Origin: Pedosphaera sp.
Lineage (GTDB): Bacteria; Verrucomicrobiota; Verrucomicrobiia; Limisphaerales; AAA164-E04
NCBI GenBank assembly: GCA_002690655.1
Contig: NZFL01000011.1
Coordinates: 62,247-126,246 of the forward strand
Direction of reading: 5' to 3'
Length of the DNA: 64,000 nt
Shown here: piece after piece, positions 9,097-17,964 of the stretch
Numbering within the stretch: the first letter of the stretch is position 1
Layout: every line of letters begins with the position of its first letter
Program-made: the position numbers and the translations under genes
Notes under the pieces: generated by a model
What the model was told of the DNA's origin: nothing
What the model saw: the letters and a program-made list of their open reading frames with translations, nothing else
Databases searched by the model: none

Positions 9097-10134
9097 ATGG
9101 TGAACGATACATTGAACAGCGAGGAAAACAGAGACCATGGACGAACCCCTGAGGTATATGAAAATCATCCTAAGGGGCCCAAAATAATCGGGCCGCTTAC
9201 AGATGGGATAAAATTGATTGGGAGAGTGCTGATCTGTTGCTCCTTGTGGATAGTGGGGCAGATGCTTGCCGAGGACGAAAACGCCAACATGCCGAGGTCT
9301 CTGCAAAATGGGTGGTATCAGAGTTTCGAAACAGGTGCTTTGCATCAGTTTGAAACCGATATGGACAGCGCTGGAGGTTTTGGAGTTAGTCGGTTTCTGG
9401 CGCGAGCTTCCATTGGTTACCGCAAGGACTTCCTCAACAGCACCTCATTGAGCTTCGGATACGCCCACACCTCCTATCAGTTTAATGCTTCGACAGGTCC
9501 GTGGGCGCCAGAACCCTGGGGTGGTGTGCATACGATGAGCCTTTCTGCACCGATACGCCGAAGCTTAGGCAGTGACTGGATGCTGCTAGCCATTCCCTCC
9601 ATACGTACCATATCCGAGGACAATGCAGATCTGGGGCAATCAATGGTGGGTGGCATCATCACTGGGATCTCCTATCAGGTGCGTCCCGGCCTCAGCATAG
9701 GCCCGGGATTTGGCGTTTTGACTCAGCTGGAAGACAGTGTGAATGTTTTCCCAATCGTCCTGGTGGATTGGGCCATGTCAGAAAAATTCAAACTTCAGAC
9801 GGGTCGTGGATTTGGCGCCTCCCAGGGCCCCGGACTAGTCTTGACTTATGCGTTGAGCGATTCATGGAACCTCATGATCGGAGGGCGAATGGAAAGATTT
9901 CGCCTGCGTTTGAACAGCAATGGACGGGTGCCGAACGGGGTGGGGCAGGACAGGAAAGCCTCGGTAAGTGTTGGGGCACAATACGCCATGGGGAAATTGG
10001 GTTTCATCACCCTGTACACCGGAATCAACCTCAGCGGTGAACTGGAACTGAATGATGCCGTCGGGAATGAAATCGTTGCGACCGACTACGACTCAACTCC
10101 TTTTGTCGGATTGAATGCAAGCATCAGATTCTAG
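9097..10134 (+). CDS. Outer-membrane beta-barrel protein (DUF6268-like)
   Basis: A 345-residue protein. A hydrophobic segment (IGRVLICCSLWIVGQMLA) at about residues 41-58 looks like a signal peptide, so the true start may lie downstream of the first ATG. The rest alternates polar and apolar residues with many Gly and aromatic residues, as in a barrel. It ends in Phe (NASIRF), the classical outer-membrane barrel signature. DUF6268 proteins are common in Verrucomicrobiota and have no known function. The family name is from memory of the pattern, not a search. Confidence 0.6.
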   Translation: MVNDTLNSEENRDHGRTPEVYENHPKGPKIIGPLTDGIKLIGRVLICCSLWIVGQMLAEDENANMPRSLQNGWYQSFETGALHQFETDMDSAGGFGVSRFLARASIGYRKDFLNSTSLSFGYAHTSYQFNASTGPWAPEPWGGVHTMSLSAPIRRSLGSDWMLLAIPSIRTISEDNADLGQSMVGGIITGISYQVRPGLSIGPGFGVLTQLEDSVNVFPIVLVDWAMSEKFKLQTGRGFGASQGPGLVLTYALSDSWNLMIGGRMERFRLRLNSNGRVPNGVGQDRKASVSVGAQYAMGKLGFITLYTGINLSGELELNDAVGNEIVATDYDSTPFVGLNASIRF

Positions 10135-10163
10135 TCCCATTCATTGCTTTATTTCTTCACATC

Positions 10164-10619
10164 ATGCTTCGATTTCAAAAAAGAACGACTCTGGCGTGTT
10201 CTGCATCAACGCTTTATCACTGGCATATGTTACCCGATGCATTCCAGACATTGACACCACCCTGGGAGAACGTTTCGATTGTCTCACGTCCGGAGTCATT
10301 ACAAAATGGGGCAAAGATCAAGCTGCAACTATGCGTGGGGCCATTGAGGATATCCTGGGTAGCATTGCATGAGAATTTTGTCGAGGGGCGGCGTTTCGAC
10401 GATGTGCAACTTTCCGGTCCATTCAGGAAATGGCATCACTCCCACTTGTTCGAGCCCGTAACCGAAGATTCATCAATCATGCATGATTCGATCACGTTCG
10501 AAATCCCGGGAGGCAGGTTACTCAACCGTCTTGCATCACCGATAGTCAATCGGCGCTTGGAAAAGATGTTCCATTACCGTCACCAACAACTCGTCTCGAT
10601 ATTTGGCGAAATATCCTGA
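10164..10619 (+). CDS. SRPBCC (START-like) ligand-binding protein
   Basis: A 151-residue protein. The pattern AFQTLTPPWENV, then GRRFDDVQLSGPFRKWHHSH, then FEIPGGRLLNRL and RRLEKMFHYRH is typical of the single-domain SRPBCC group sometimes annotated as a cell-division inhibitor-like or cyclase-like protein. The helix-grip fold binds hydrophobic ligands. It stands upstream of the type III PKS, so it may bind or cyclise the polyketide product. That role is inference from position only. Confidence 0.75.
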   Translation: MLRFQKRTTLACSASTLYHWHMLPDAFQTLTPPWENVSIVSRPESLQNGAKIKLQLCVGPLRISWVALHENFVEGRRFDDVQLSGPFRKWHHSHLFEPVTEDSSIMHDSITFEIPGGRLLNRLASPIVNRRLEKMFHYRHQQLVSIFGEIS

Positions 10620-10710
10620 CATGCGCGAGGAGATAGATCCGGAATTTCAAAACCTGCCTTGACGGCCCATTGAATTGGGTGTCTGTTACGGTTATCGTTC
10701 TTCTACAAAC

Positions 10711-10905
10711 ATGAAACAAATAATCAATTGCAAGTCATCCGAATGCCCCAAGGAATGGGTGGCTTTGACTGAAGGAGATAATGCATTCACCAAATTCTGT
10801 CACATTTGCTTCAAAAAAGTTCTCTTTGTTGAAGATGCCCATTTATCGGAAGATTATATCAAATCTGGTGCCATTGTTGCGACCCGGTTAGCTGAATCTA
10901 ATTAA
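10711..10905 (+). CDS. Small Cys-rich (zinc-ribbon-like) protein
   Basis: A 64-residue protein from the ATG at 10711 (a frame start at 10675 is also open). The pattern NCKSSECPKEWVAL and then KFCHICFKKVLF gives four Cys in a spacing that resembles a zinc ribbon. It has no signal peptide. Similar small proteins with CPxxW near the start and FCxxC later occur widely in bacteria without known function. It lies between the SRPBCC gene and the type III PKS. Confidence 0.5.
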   Translation: MKQIINCKSSECPKEWVALTEGDNAFTKFCHICFKKVLFVEDAHLSEDYIKSGAIVATRLAESN

Positions 10906-10980
10906 CAGACACGCCTCGTTTACCTGGTAGCATCCATCTTCCATGGCTGGGTGCGGGGGCAGCCTTTTCATCATAAACCT

Positions 10981-12039
10981 ATGTTCATCTGGTCCGCTGC
11001 TCATGCTGTTCCACCGAATTCTTACACTCAGGACGAGTGTCTGGAATCTTTCCTCAAATCCTCGCAGTATGGCCAGTTAAATCCAACTTCTCAGGTTTTG
11101 CTGAGACGCATCCTGCGGGGCGACAATGGGATAACGACCAGATCGCTGGCGCTTGATTCCGTTCAGGAAGCTTTTAATCTCACACCGGATGCCCTTCAGC
11201 ATCGGTTTCAGACGCACGCTCCGGCCCTGGCTGCTCAGGCTGCCAGAAATGCATTGATCAAAGCAGACTTGGGATCACAAGAGCTGGACGCCGTGATCAT
11301 CAGCACTTGTACGGGATATCTGTGCCCGGGATTGACGAGTTACCTGAGTGAGTCATTAGGTTTGGATCCATCCATGATCCTCCTGGACCTTGTGGGGCAT
11401 GGGTGCGGCGCCGCGATTCCAAATCTGAGAAACGCCCATGCCTTGATCCACAGTGGCCAGGCGTCCAAAGTGCTTTCCGTCTGTGTCGAGGTATGTAGTG
11501 CCGCTTTTTATCTTGATGATGATCCAGGCGTCCTGATCAGTGCGTGTTTATTTGGAGATGCCGCCGCTGCTGCGGTATGCAGCTCCCGCCCCTCAGCAGA
11601 TCACCGGCCGATAGAAACCGTTTCTATGCAGTCTACCATGCGCCCTGAGCATCGTGATCTGCTCCGATTTGAACATAAGATGGGCATGCTGAGAAATATC
11701 CTTTCTCCTGATACGCCCCGTCTGGCAGCTGAAAGCGCATATGCGGATCTCCTGACGGTGTTAGAAAAAGAAGGTATATCTCAGGAATCGATTCAAACCT
11801 GGATCGCTCACGCAGGTGGGAAACGCGTGCTCGATGCTTTGACTGAGAAATTCGAGCTTCAGCATGCGGACCTTGAGGTCAGTAGGAGTCTTTTAGAGAA
11901 GTATGGCAACACCAGTAGTCCTTTTGTTTTAATGGCTCTTGAAGAGCAAATTAAAAGGGATGCACCCAGGGGTTATTGGTGGATGAATTCCTTCGGTGCT
12001 GGATTCAGTAGCCATGGCATCCTTTTGAAAGCCGAATAA
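10981..12039 (+). CDS. Type III polyketide synthase (chalcone/stilbene synthase family)
   Basis: A 352-residue protein from the ATG at 10981, matching the usual family length. The catalytic triad is visible: Cys142 in GHGCGAAIPNLR, His277 in WIAHAGGKRVLDAL, and Asn310 in YGNTSSPFVLMAL. The STCTGYLCPGL block is also conserved. The homodimeric enzyme condenses a starter acyl-CoA with malonyl-CoA units to pyrones, resorcinols or phloroglucinols. The downstream methyltransferase and FAD enzyme, plus the SRPBCC protein upstream, suggest a tailored product. A GTG at 10951 would add ten residues. Confidence 0.93.
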   Translation: MFIWSAAHAVPPNSYTQDECLESFLKSSQYGQLNPTSQVLLRRILRGDNGITTRSLALDSVQEAFNLTPDALQHRFQTHAPALAAQAARNALIKADLGSQELDAVIISTCTGYLCPGLTSYLSESLGLDPSMILLDLVGHGCGAAIPNLRNAHALIHSGQASKVLSVCVEVCSAAFYLDDDPGVLISACLFGDAAAAAVCSSRPSADHRPIETVSMQSTMRPEHRDLLRFEHKMGMLRNILSPDTPRLAAESAYADLLTVLEKEGISQESIQTWIAHAGGKRVLDALTEKFELQHADLEVSRSLLEKYGNTSSPFVLMALEEQIKRDAPRGYWWMNSFGAGFSSHGILLKAE

Positions 12040-12055
12040 AAGGCAGTTTGAGATT

Positions 12056-12757
12056 GTGAAGCGCCTCATTCAATCTGAAATACTGGACCATCTTTCACCG
12101 GACGATCCCCGTGTATTCCATGCGAGGAAAGATCTGCGACTCATCAATGGATTGATGAATCATGCTCGGATGCTCAGATCCAGTATTCTTCCACAACTGA
12201 ATATGGGGCACTCCCTCAGAATTGTTGAAATTGGTTCTGGCGATGGAGCCCTTGCTTATAAAATATTCAAGAAGTTGGGTGAAGCACCCGCTGGCAGCCG
12301 TTTTGATTTTGTGGATAAAGCAGGCAGCCTCTCCAGGCAGGTTAAACAAGGTCTGGTTGAACTTGGCTGGGAAGTGAATGAGTTTGAAGCCGATGTTTTT
12401 CACTGGGTTGAGAATAGTCCTGATTCATACGATCTATGCTTCGCCAGTTTATTTCTACATCATTTCGATGAACACGAACTGAAACTCCTTTTTCGGCATT
12501 TATCTCAGAAAATCGAACGGTTTTTTTGTATCGAACCCCGCCGTGACAGATTCGGTTTGCTGGGGGCACTGGGGCTGAGATTGTTGGGATGCGACCCGGT
12601 GACCTTGCACGATGCCAAAGTCAGCGTTCGCGCAGGTTTCCAGCATCAAGAAATATCACGTATATGGGATCAATCCGTTCCTGCAGGGTGGCATCTGAAG
12701 GAGCGACGAGCAGGTTTGTTCAGTCACTTCTTTTCTGCTTCTTCCACTGCAACATGA
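12056..12757 (+). CDS. Class I SAM-dependent methyltransferase of the PKS cassette
   Basis: A 233-residue protein. The SAM motif I is IVEIGSGDGALAYKI (about residues 59-73), and a motif IV-like YDLCFASLFLHHFDEHE follows. The GTG start lies 16 bases after the PKS stop. The 3' end overlaps the FAD gene by four bases (ATGA), so coupled translation is likely. It probably methylates the polyketide (O- or C-methylation cannot be told apart). Confidence 0.85.
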   Translation: MKRLIQSEILDHLSPDDPRVFHARKDLRLINGLMNHARMLRSSILPQLNMGHSLRIVEIGSGDGALAYKIFKKLGEAPAGSRFDFVDKAGSLSRQVKQGLVELGWEVNEFEADVFHWVENSPDSYDLCFASLFLHHFDEHELKLLFRHLSQKIERFFCIEPRRDRFGLLGALGLRLLGCDPVTLHDAKVSVRAGFQHQEISRIWDQSVPAGWHLKERRAGLFSHFFSASSTAT

Positions 12758-13800
12758 ACACGCGCCATATTCATATTGTGGGAGGAGGTGTGGGTGGGCT
12801 GGCGCTCGGTACCCGTCTACGTCAATTGGGAGTCAAAACTCGGATCAGCGAATCAGGAACGTATCCAAGGCATCGTGTCTGCGGGGAATTCATCAGCGGT
12901 CGGGGAGTGGAATTGCTCAGGAAACTTGATTTGTTTGAACCTTTACTCAGGAGTGGAGGGCGAATGGCAAAAACAATGAAATTTTTTGGTGCCAGAGCCA
13001 TTTCCCCTGAAATTCAAATGCCTCAACCTGCGCTGTGTATCTCTCGGTATGCCATGGATCTTATCATGAGTGATCAATTCAAAGCGATGGGGGGCGAACT
13101 CAGCACTGGTCAGCGTGTCCCTCCTGACAAATACCTTGATGAAGGGACAGTGCTTGCTACGGGCAGAAAACCAAACACAGAGAAGGGTGCTACATGGACA
13201 GGCTATAAGTTCCATGTTCAGGGCTTGAAGTTGGAAGCCGATCTTGAAATGCATTTTATTGAGCTTGGGTATCTTGGGATGTGCCAAGTAGAAAGGGGCA
13301 GGGTGAATGTATGTGGTTTAATGCCATCCAAACTTGCTGCTGGCCTGGATCTGCGATCAGACTGGAAAGATTTTTTGCGTTCCAATTTGCATCCGAAAAA
13401 GCACGAAGCCTTGGAATCAGCCGAGAGGATTGAAGGTTCCACCTGCTGTGTATCGGGTATTTCCTATGATGCTTCTCAACTAAATAAAACTAACCCCTTG
13501 CTCAGGGTGGGTGACCGTATGTCCACGATCCCGCCGCTCACAGGCAATGGCATGTCTCTGGCGATAGAATCTGCCTGGCTAGCTTCAGGACCAATAGCCA
13601 GGTATGTTGACAGTCAGCAGAACTGGTCTCAGTCTCTGGAGAACCTTGCTGCCTTGCAAACGCGTTTCTTCCAAAAGCGTCTGGCTGTTTCTGTCCCTTT
13701 ACAACATGTCATGATGGCACCCTTCATGCATGGGGTTAGGGAACACGTCATCAAGCGGCTATCCTTTTTTCACAAAACCCTCTTCAATCTCACAAGGTAA
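12754..13800 (+). CDS. FAD-dependent oxidoreductase (geranylgeranyl reductase-like) of the PKS cassette
   Basis: A 348-residue flavoprotein. The Rossmann motif HIVGGGVGGLALGTRLR is at residues 5-21, RHRVCGEFISGRG corresponds to the conserved C-G-E-F region, and RVGDRMSTIPPLTGNGMSLAIESA is the second FAD contact (GD motif). It reduces or hydroxylates an aromatic or isoprenoid substrate; here the polyketide is the likely one. The ATG at 12754 overlaps the methyltransferase stop. Confidence 0.85.
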   Translation: MNTRHIHIVGGGVGGLALGTRLRQLGVKTRISESGTYPRHRVCGEFISGRGVELLRKLDLFEPLLRSGGRMAKTMKFFGARAISPEIQMPQPALCISRYAMDLIMSDQFKAMGGELSTGQRVPPDKYLDEGTVLATGRKPNTEKGATWTGYKFHVQGLKLEADLEMHFIELGYLGMCQVERGRVNVCGLMPSKLAAGLDLRSDWKDFLRSNLHPKKHEALESAERIEGSTCCVSGISYDASQLNKTNPLLRVGDRMSTIPPLTGNGMSLAIESAWLASGPIARYVDSQQNWSQSLENLAALQTRFFQKRLAVSVPLQHVMMAPFMHGVREHVIKRLSFFHKTLFNLTR

Positions 13801-13912
13801 TGCTTGAGCACGATGTATTGCACCCATTTTCATTTAAATGCTGGATAGATATGCCGCCGTCCCCTAAGAATTTTCCTCTCCGTTTTCCTCAAGAAATCGG
13901 AAGGCATTGTTC

Positions 13913-15358
13913 ATGAAAAATCCTGGCTTTAAATTCAAACAAACTTACGCCCATCTCCCCGGTGTTTTTTTCACCAGGGTGCCGCCGGTGCGCGTCCAGC
14001 AACCTGAGGTGGTTCTTCTCAATCATCAATTGGCACTTACTCTAGGACTTGATTTTTCGGAGAATACGGCAGATGAGATTGCCTCCATCTTTTCTGGTAA
14101 TACTCTTTTGGAGGGGTGCGACCCCATCGCACAGGCTTATGCAGGTCATCAGTTTGGGCACTTTACCAATCTTGGTGACGGACGTGCAGTGCTTTTAGGT
14201 GAACAAGAAACGCCTCAAGCGTCTACCTTTGATATCCAGTTGAAAGGATCAGGCCGAACTCCCTATTCACGAGGGGGGGATGGACGTGCGGCCTTGGGGC
14301 CGATGTTGCGTGAATACCTGATCAGTGAAGCCATGCATGGACTTGGCATAGAAACAACCCGCAGCCTGGCCGTCGTAAGCACAGGGGAGGATGTCTTTCG
14401 CGAAACGCCACTGAGAGGTGCAATTTTGACCCGGATAGCAAGGTCTCATATTCGTGTGGGTAATTTTCAATATGCAGCAGCCCACCGAAATGTGGATTGG
14501 ATTCGAGCTCTCATGGATTTTACGATTGAGAAGCATTATCCAGAGGTCAACGCATCTGGTAATGCGGCACTTGCCTTGCTTGATGCATTGATGGAAAAAC
14601 AAATCAAACTGGTGGTTCAGTGGATGCGCGTGGGTTTCATCCATGGTGTGATGAACACGGATAACGTGGCTCTCTCCGGGGAAACCATAGACTATGGACC
14701 ATGTGCTTTTATGGATGCTTACGATCCCTCGACGGTGTTCAGTTCCATTGATCATGCTGGCCGCTATGCATTCAGTAATCAACCGGTCATTGCTCAGTGG
14801 AATATAGCCCGTTTTGCTGAAACTCTCTTGCCTCTGATAGACCCTGATTCAGATAAGGCCTTAAGCCTCGCTGGTGAGGTCATGAGTCGAGCGGATCGGT
14901 TTTATCGAGACGAATGGTTGCACATGATGCGTACTAAATTGGGCTTGCGGGACGAACAGCCCGAGGATGAGGCCTTGATTCGCGAATTACTCGATTGGAT
15001 GAAAGACGTCCAAGCCGATTACACCAACACGTTTCTGGGCTTGAGCCGAGATTCCCTGCCTGAGGCCACAGCCTGCACCGACCCAAAGTTCAAGGAATGG
15101 AGACAACGGTGGAGTCTGCGTCGTCAGAAAGGTAGCGCGGACACCGGGCTCTCAGATTGCCTGATGCAGAGAAATAATCCGTGTGTCATTCCTCGCAATC
15201 ATAAAGTGGAAGAAGCGCTTGCTGCGGCAAATGCAGGGGATCTTAATCCGTTTAATCAGATGCTCCAGGTCCTTGAAGATCCATACCAGGAAAATGAATC
15301 ATCAGCGCCTTATCAAGAGTCAGGCAGGGAGCCCTATCAGACTTTCTGTGGGACTTGA
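13913..15358 (+). CDS. selO: Protein adenylyltransferase SelO (YdiU family)
   Basis: A 481-residue protein, close to the family length. Conserved pseudokinase motifs are intact: YAGHQFGHFTNLGDGRAVLLGE, IQLKGSGRTPYSRGGDGRA, HGVMNTDNVALSGETIDYGP (metal Asn and Asp) and the end FCGT. The C-terminal Cys occupies the region where eukaryotic SelO has selenocysteine. SelO transfers AMP from ATP to Ser/Thr/Tyr of target proteins and is linked to redox homeostasis. A TTG two codons upstream is the other possible start. It stands alone, with about 100 bases on the 5' side and 250 on the 3' side. Confidence 0.95.
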   Translation: MKNPGFKFKQTYAHLPGVFFTRVPPVRVQQPEVVLLNHQLALTLGLDFSENTADEIASIFSGNTLLEGCDPIAQAYAGHQFGHFTNLGDGRAVLLGEQETPQASTFDIQLKGSGRTPYSRGGDGRAALGPMLREYLISEAMHGLGIETTRSLAVVSTGEDVFRETPLRGAILTRIARSHIRVGNFQYAAAHRNVDWIRALMDFTIEKHYPEVNASGNAALALLDALMEKQIKLVVQWMRVGFIHGVMNTDNVALSGETIDYGPCAFMDAYDPSTVFSSIDHAGRYAFSNQPVIAQWNIARFAETLLPLIDPDSDKALSLAGEVMSRADRFYRDEWLHMMRTKLGLRDEQPEDEALIRELLDWMKDVQADYTNTFLGLSRDSLPEATACTDPKFKEWRQRWSLRRQKGSADTGLSDCLMQRNNPCVIPRNHKVEEALAAANAGDLNPFNQMLQVLEDPYQENESSAPYQESGREPYQTFCGT

Positions 15359-15609
15359 TCGCGATCAATGAGATCTGATTAAGCGTGTGTTCGTTGGCGG
15401 AGGCAGGCATGGTAATGGTCGCACTGATTTTGGTGAATTACCTTATCGTGTCGCTGCGGACGAAAAAAAATTGCCACAGGACTGGATTCGTCCTATTTTG
15501 AACTTATTCCAATTTGCACTTGATTGTTCTCAGGTTGAGTTTGTTTTTATCGCAAACTTCTTTTATTCAGTAACGTCATATTTTTTCTGGAAGCTCAAAT
15601 CAGATCCTT

Positions 15610-17907
15610 GTGAAAGTTTACATATACATCCTGAGTTTTTGTCCTCTATTACTGAATCCACTTTGTGGTGAGCCCATTCATTTTCATGCAGAGGTCAGGC
15701 CCATCTTGATGGAACATTGTGCTGAATGCCATGGGGGGGTGAAAAAGGCCTCCGGGTTCAGTGTCTTGTCCAGAGAATCCATGCTTCATGATAGCGATTC
15801 GGGACTACCTGGATTTATCACTGGAGATTCTGGGAAAAGTTCACTGATACAGCGCTTGCGAACCAGAGACCTCGATGAACGTATGCCACCCGAAGGTCAT
15901 GATCCCCTGAGTGCCGCGCAAGTTGAGGTCCTTGTCAGGTGGATTGATGAGGGAGCGTCCTGGCCGCAGCACTGGGCTTTGACTCAGATCAATAAGGTGG
16001 ATGTGCCCAGTGGGGTTCATCCCGTTGATTATTTTGTGAGTCAAGGTCTCGATTCGGAAGGGCTGGCTTTTTCACCCAGAGCAGAATCCTCGATTCTGGT
16101 AAGGCGCCTGTTTCTGGACTTGACGGGATTGCTGCCGAATCCAGATGTGGTGAATGGGTTCGTTGCTGATCCCTCCGAGCGGAATTACGAGGGACTTGTG
16201 GATCAATTACTGGCATCCCCCCACTTTGGTGAACGATGGGGCAGGCACTGGTTGGATGAGGCACGGTATGCAGATTCATTGGGTTACGAAAAAGACAGCG
16301 TCAAAAAGGATGCCTGGCGTTACCGCGACTGGGTGGTGGATGCATTGAATGCGGATATGTCTTTTGAGATTTTCAGTCGGTATCAACTGGCCGGTGACTT
16401 GATGCCCCAAACTGAATCGGGCGCCTTGATTGCAACCAAATTACATCTGCAAACCCAGTTCAATCTTGAGGGTGGGATTGATGCGGAGGAGGATCGAGTC
16501 AAGCGTGTCGTTGATCGAGTGAACATGTTTAGCTCGACCTGGCTGGGTTTGACGATGGCCTGCAGTCAATGCCATGACCATCCTTACGACCCCATAAGCC
16601 AGCGGGAGTATTATTCACTTTACGCTTTTTTCAATAATATGGATATGGATGCTTCCTTCCTGGGGGCTGGATCTGAGAATGAGGAAAGCTTATTGAAGGA
16701 ACGAGCAGGCATTGCTGAGAAGCTGGAGCAAATGCTCTTGCGCCAGATTTCGGATAAAAATTTAAGCAACCAGACTGTAGGCCTGTTAGGTCGATTGTTT
16801 AATTTTGACAACGACAAGGGGCTTACAAGGCATATGCGCGAGCGTGCTGAAAAACGTCGTGAGACTTACGTTTTGACTCGAGGAGACTTTCTGCGTCCAG
16901 ATATACAGCAGGGTCTAGTAGTGCCCGATACACCGGGACTTTTTCCTTCGATGGGAGATCGCGGGCAATTGCAAGATCGTGCGGATCTGGTTGATTGGCT
17001 TTTCACGGACACACACCCCAGCACAGCACGAGTGACTGTCAACAAAGTCTGGATGCGTTTATTTGGAAAGCCCCTTGTCCATACCGTGCAGGATTTTGGT
17101 TCTCGGGGAGAGCAATCGACACATCCCTTGCTTCTTGATTGGATGGCGGGATGGTGGCAGACCGATGCTGGGTGGAGTTTGAAGCGTTTGATCAAATGGA
17201 TTGTGATGTCTGACACCTATCAACAATCATCCAACCATCGGCTGGAGTTGAAACGAGTCGATCCCAATAATCGATTACTGGCGCGACAGAATCGTTTTCG
17301 GGTGGAAGCTGAAATTATCCGAGACATCAGTTTACAGACGGCGGGTTTATTGAACTTGGATATCGGTGGTCCTGCCGTTTTTCCACCGATACCTGATTCG
17401 GTGCTTAATCAAAGTTTCACTAAATACGGAGGAAATTCAAAAGGACGGGATCGATACCGGCGAGGTATTTACACTTTCTTTCGCCGAACTGCCATAGACC
17501 CGAACATGATGATCTTTGATTGTCCGGATGCTTCAGCATCCAGAGCCATGCGAGATCGTTCCAACAATGCATTGCAGGCCATGACCACCTTGAACAACGA
17601 GGTCTTTCTGGAGAGCGCTCAAAGCTGGTCTTTTGAATTGCTCCAGACCTTACCCAACGCAACGGATGCCATCAGATTGAATCATGCCTTCAAAATTGCC
17701 TTGAGCCGTGAGCCTTCTCCTGATGAAAAAGCTCAGTTAATCGGAATGCTTGGGGATGCACGGGTTGCGTTTGAATTAAACGAAGAACAGGCGCTTGAAT
17801 ACCTGGGCTCGCATGGATCAAAAGAAATCATTCCAGGCGAGCAGGCTGCCTGGATGACGGTGCTTCGATTAATATTGAATCTGGATGAATTTTTTACGCG
17901 TGAATAA
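15610..17907 (+). CDS. DUF1549/DUF1553 (PSCyt1-PSCyt2-PSD1) protein
   Basis: A 765-residue secreted protein from a GTG start, with a short signal peptide. The PSCyt1 heme motif CAECHGG is near residue 37. DUF1549 contains HFGERWGRHWLDEARYADS and a second CxxCH (CSQCHDHPYDP) near residue 317. DUF1553 follows with TARVTVNKVWMRLFGKPLV and NNALQAMTTLNNEVF. It is shorter than many relatives of about 1,000 residues because it lacks the usual inserted lectin-like domain. It pairs with the DUF1501 gene that follows, as nearly always in Planctomycetota and Verrucomicrobiota. The function is unproven; a periplasmic redox role is the usual guess. Confidence 0.93.
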   Translation: MKVYIYILSFCPLLLNPLCGEPIHFHAEVRPILMEHCAECHGGVKKASGFSVLSRESMLHDSDSGLPGFITGDSGKSSLIQRLRTRDLDERMPPEGHDPLSAAQVEVLVRWIDEGASWPQHWALTQINKVDVPSGVHPVDYFVSQGLDSEGLAFSPRAESSILVRRLFLDLTGLLPNPDVVNGFVADPSERNYEGLVDQLLASPHFGERWGRHWLDEARYADSLGYEKDSVKKDAWRYRDWVVDALNADMSFEIFSRYQLAGDLMPQTESGALIATKLHLQTQFNLEGGIDAEEDRVKRVVDRVNMFSSTWLGLTMACSQCHDHPYDPISQREYYSLYAFFNNMDMDASFLGAGSENEESLLKERAGIAEKLEQMLLRQISDKNLSNQTVGLLGRLFNFDNDKGLTRHMRERAEKRRETYVLTRGDFLRPDIQQGLVVPDTPGLFPSMGDRGQLQDRADLVDWLFTDTHPSTARVTVNKVWMRLFGKPLVHTVQDFGSRGEQSTHPLLLDWMAGWWQTDAGWSLKRLIKWIVMSDTYQQSSNHRLELKRVDPNNRLLARQNRFRVEAEIIRDISLQTAGLLNLDIGGPAVFPPIPDSVLNQSFTKYGGNSKGRDRYRRGIYTFFRRTAIDPNMMIFDCPDASASRAMRDRSNNALQAMTTLNNEVFLESAQSWSFELLQTLPNATDAIRLNHAFKIALSREPSPDEKAQLIGMLGDARVAFELNEEQALEYLGSHGSKEIIPGEQAAWMTVLRLILNLDEFFTRE

Positions 17908-17950
17908 ATCATGAATCCCAAGGAATCAGAGCTTATCCTCAAAAGAAAAG

Positions 17951-17957
17951 AAGGAGG
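17951..17957 (+). promoter_or_regulatory. Strong ribosome binding site fixing the DUF1501 start
   Basis: AAGGAGG sits seven bases before the ATG at 17965. This is the strongest Shine-Dalgarno sequence noticed in the window and places the start at the twin-arginine signal and not at 17911. Confidence 0.75.
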
Positions 17958-17964
17958 TTATTCG

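Noticed and set aside
10115-10372. Plus-strand frame of 85 residues at the start of the SRPBCC gene
   Set aside because: It lies in another frame of the SRPBCC coding region, whose motifs are clear.
14267-14782. Minus-strand frame of 171 residues opposite selO
   Set aside because: It is the complement of a strongly conserved SelO coding region.
15358-15367. Palindrome GATCGCGATC after selO
   Set aside because: A single ten-base palindrome with no partner site, flanking gene or spacing that would indicate an operator.
15387-15671. Plus-strand frame of 94 residues before the DUF1549/1553 gene
   Set aside because: It overlaps the signal peptide and first heme motif of a well-supported gene, has low-complexity hydrophobic content and shows no family features.
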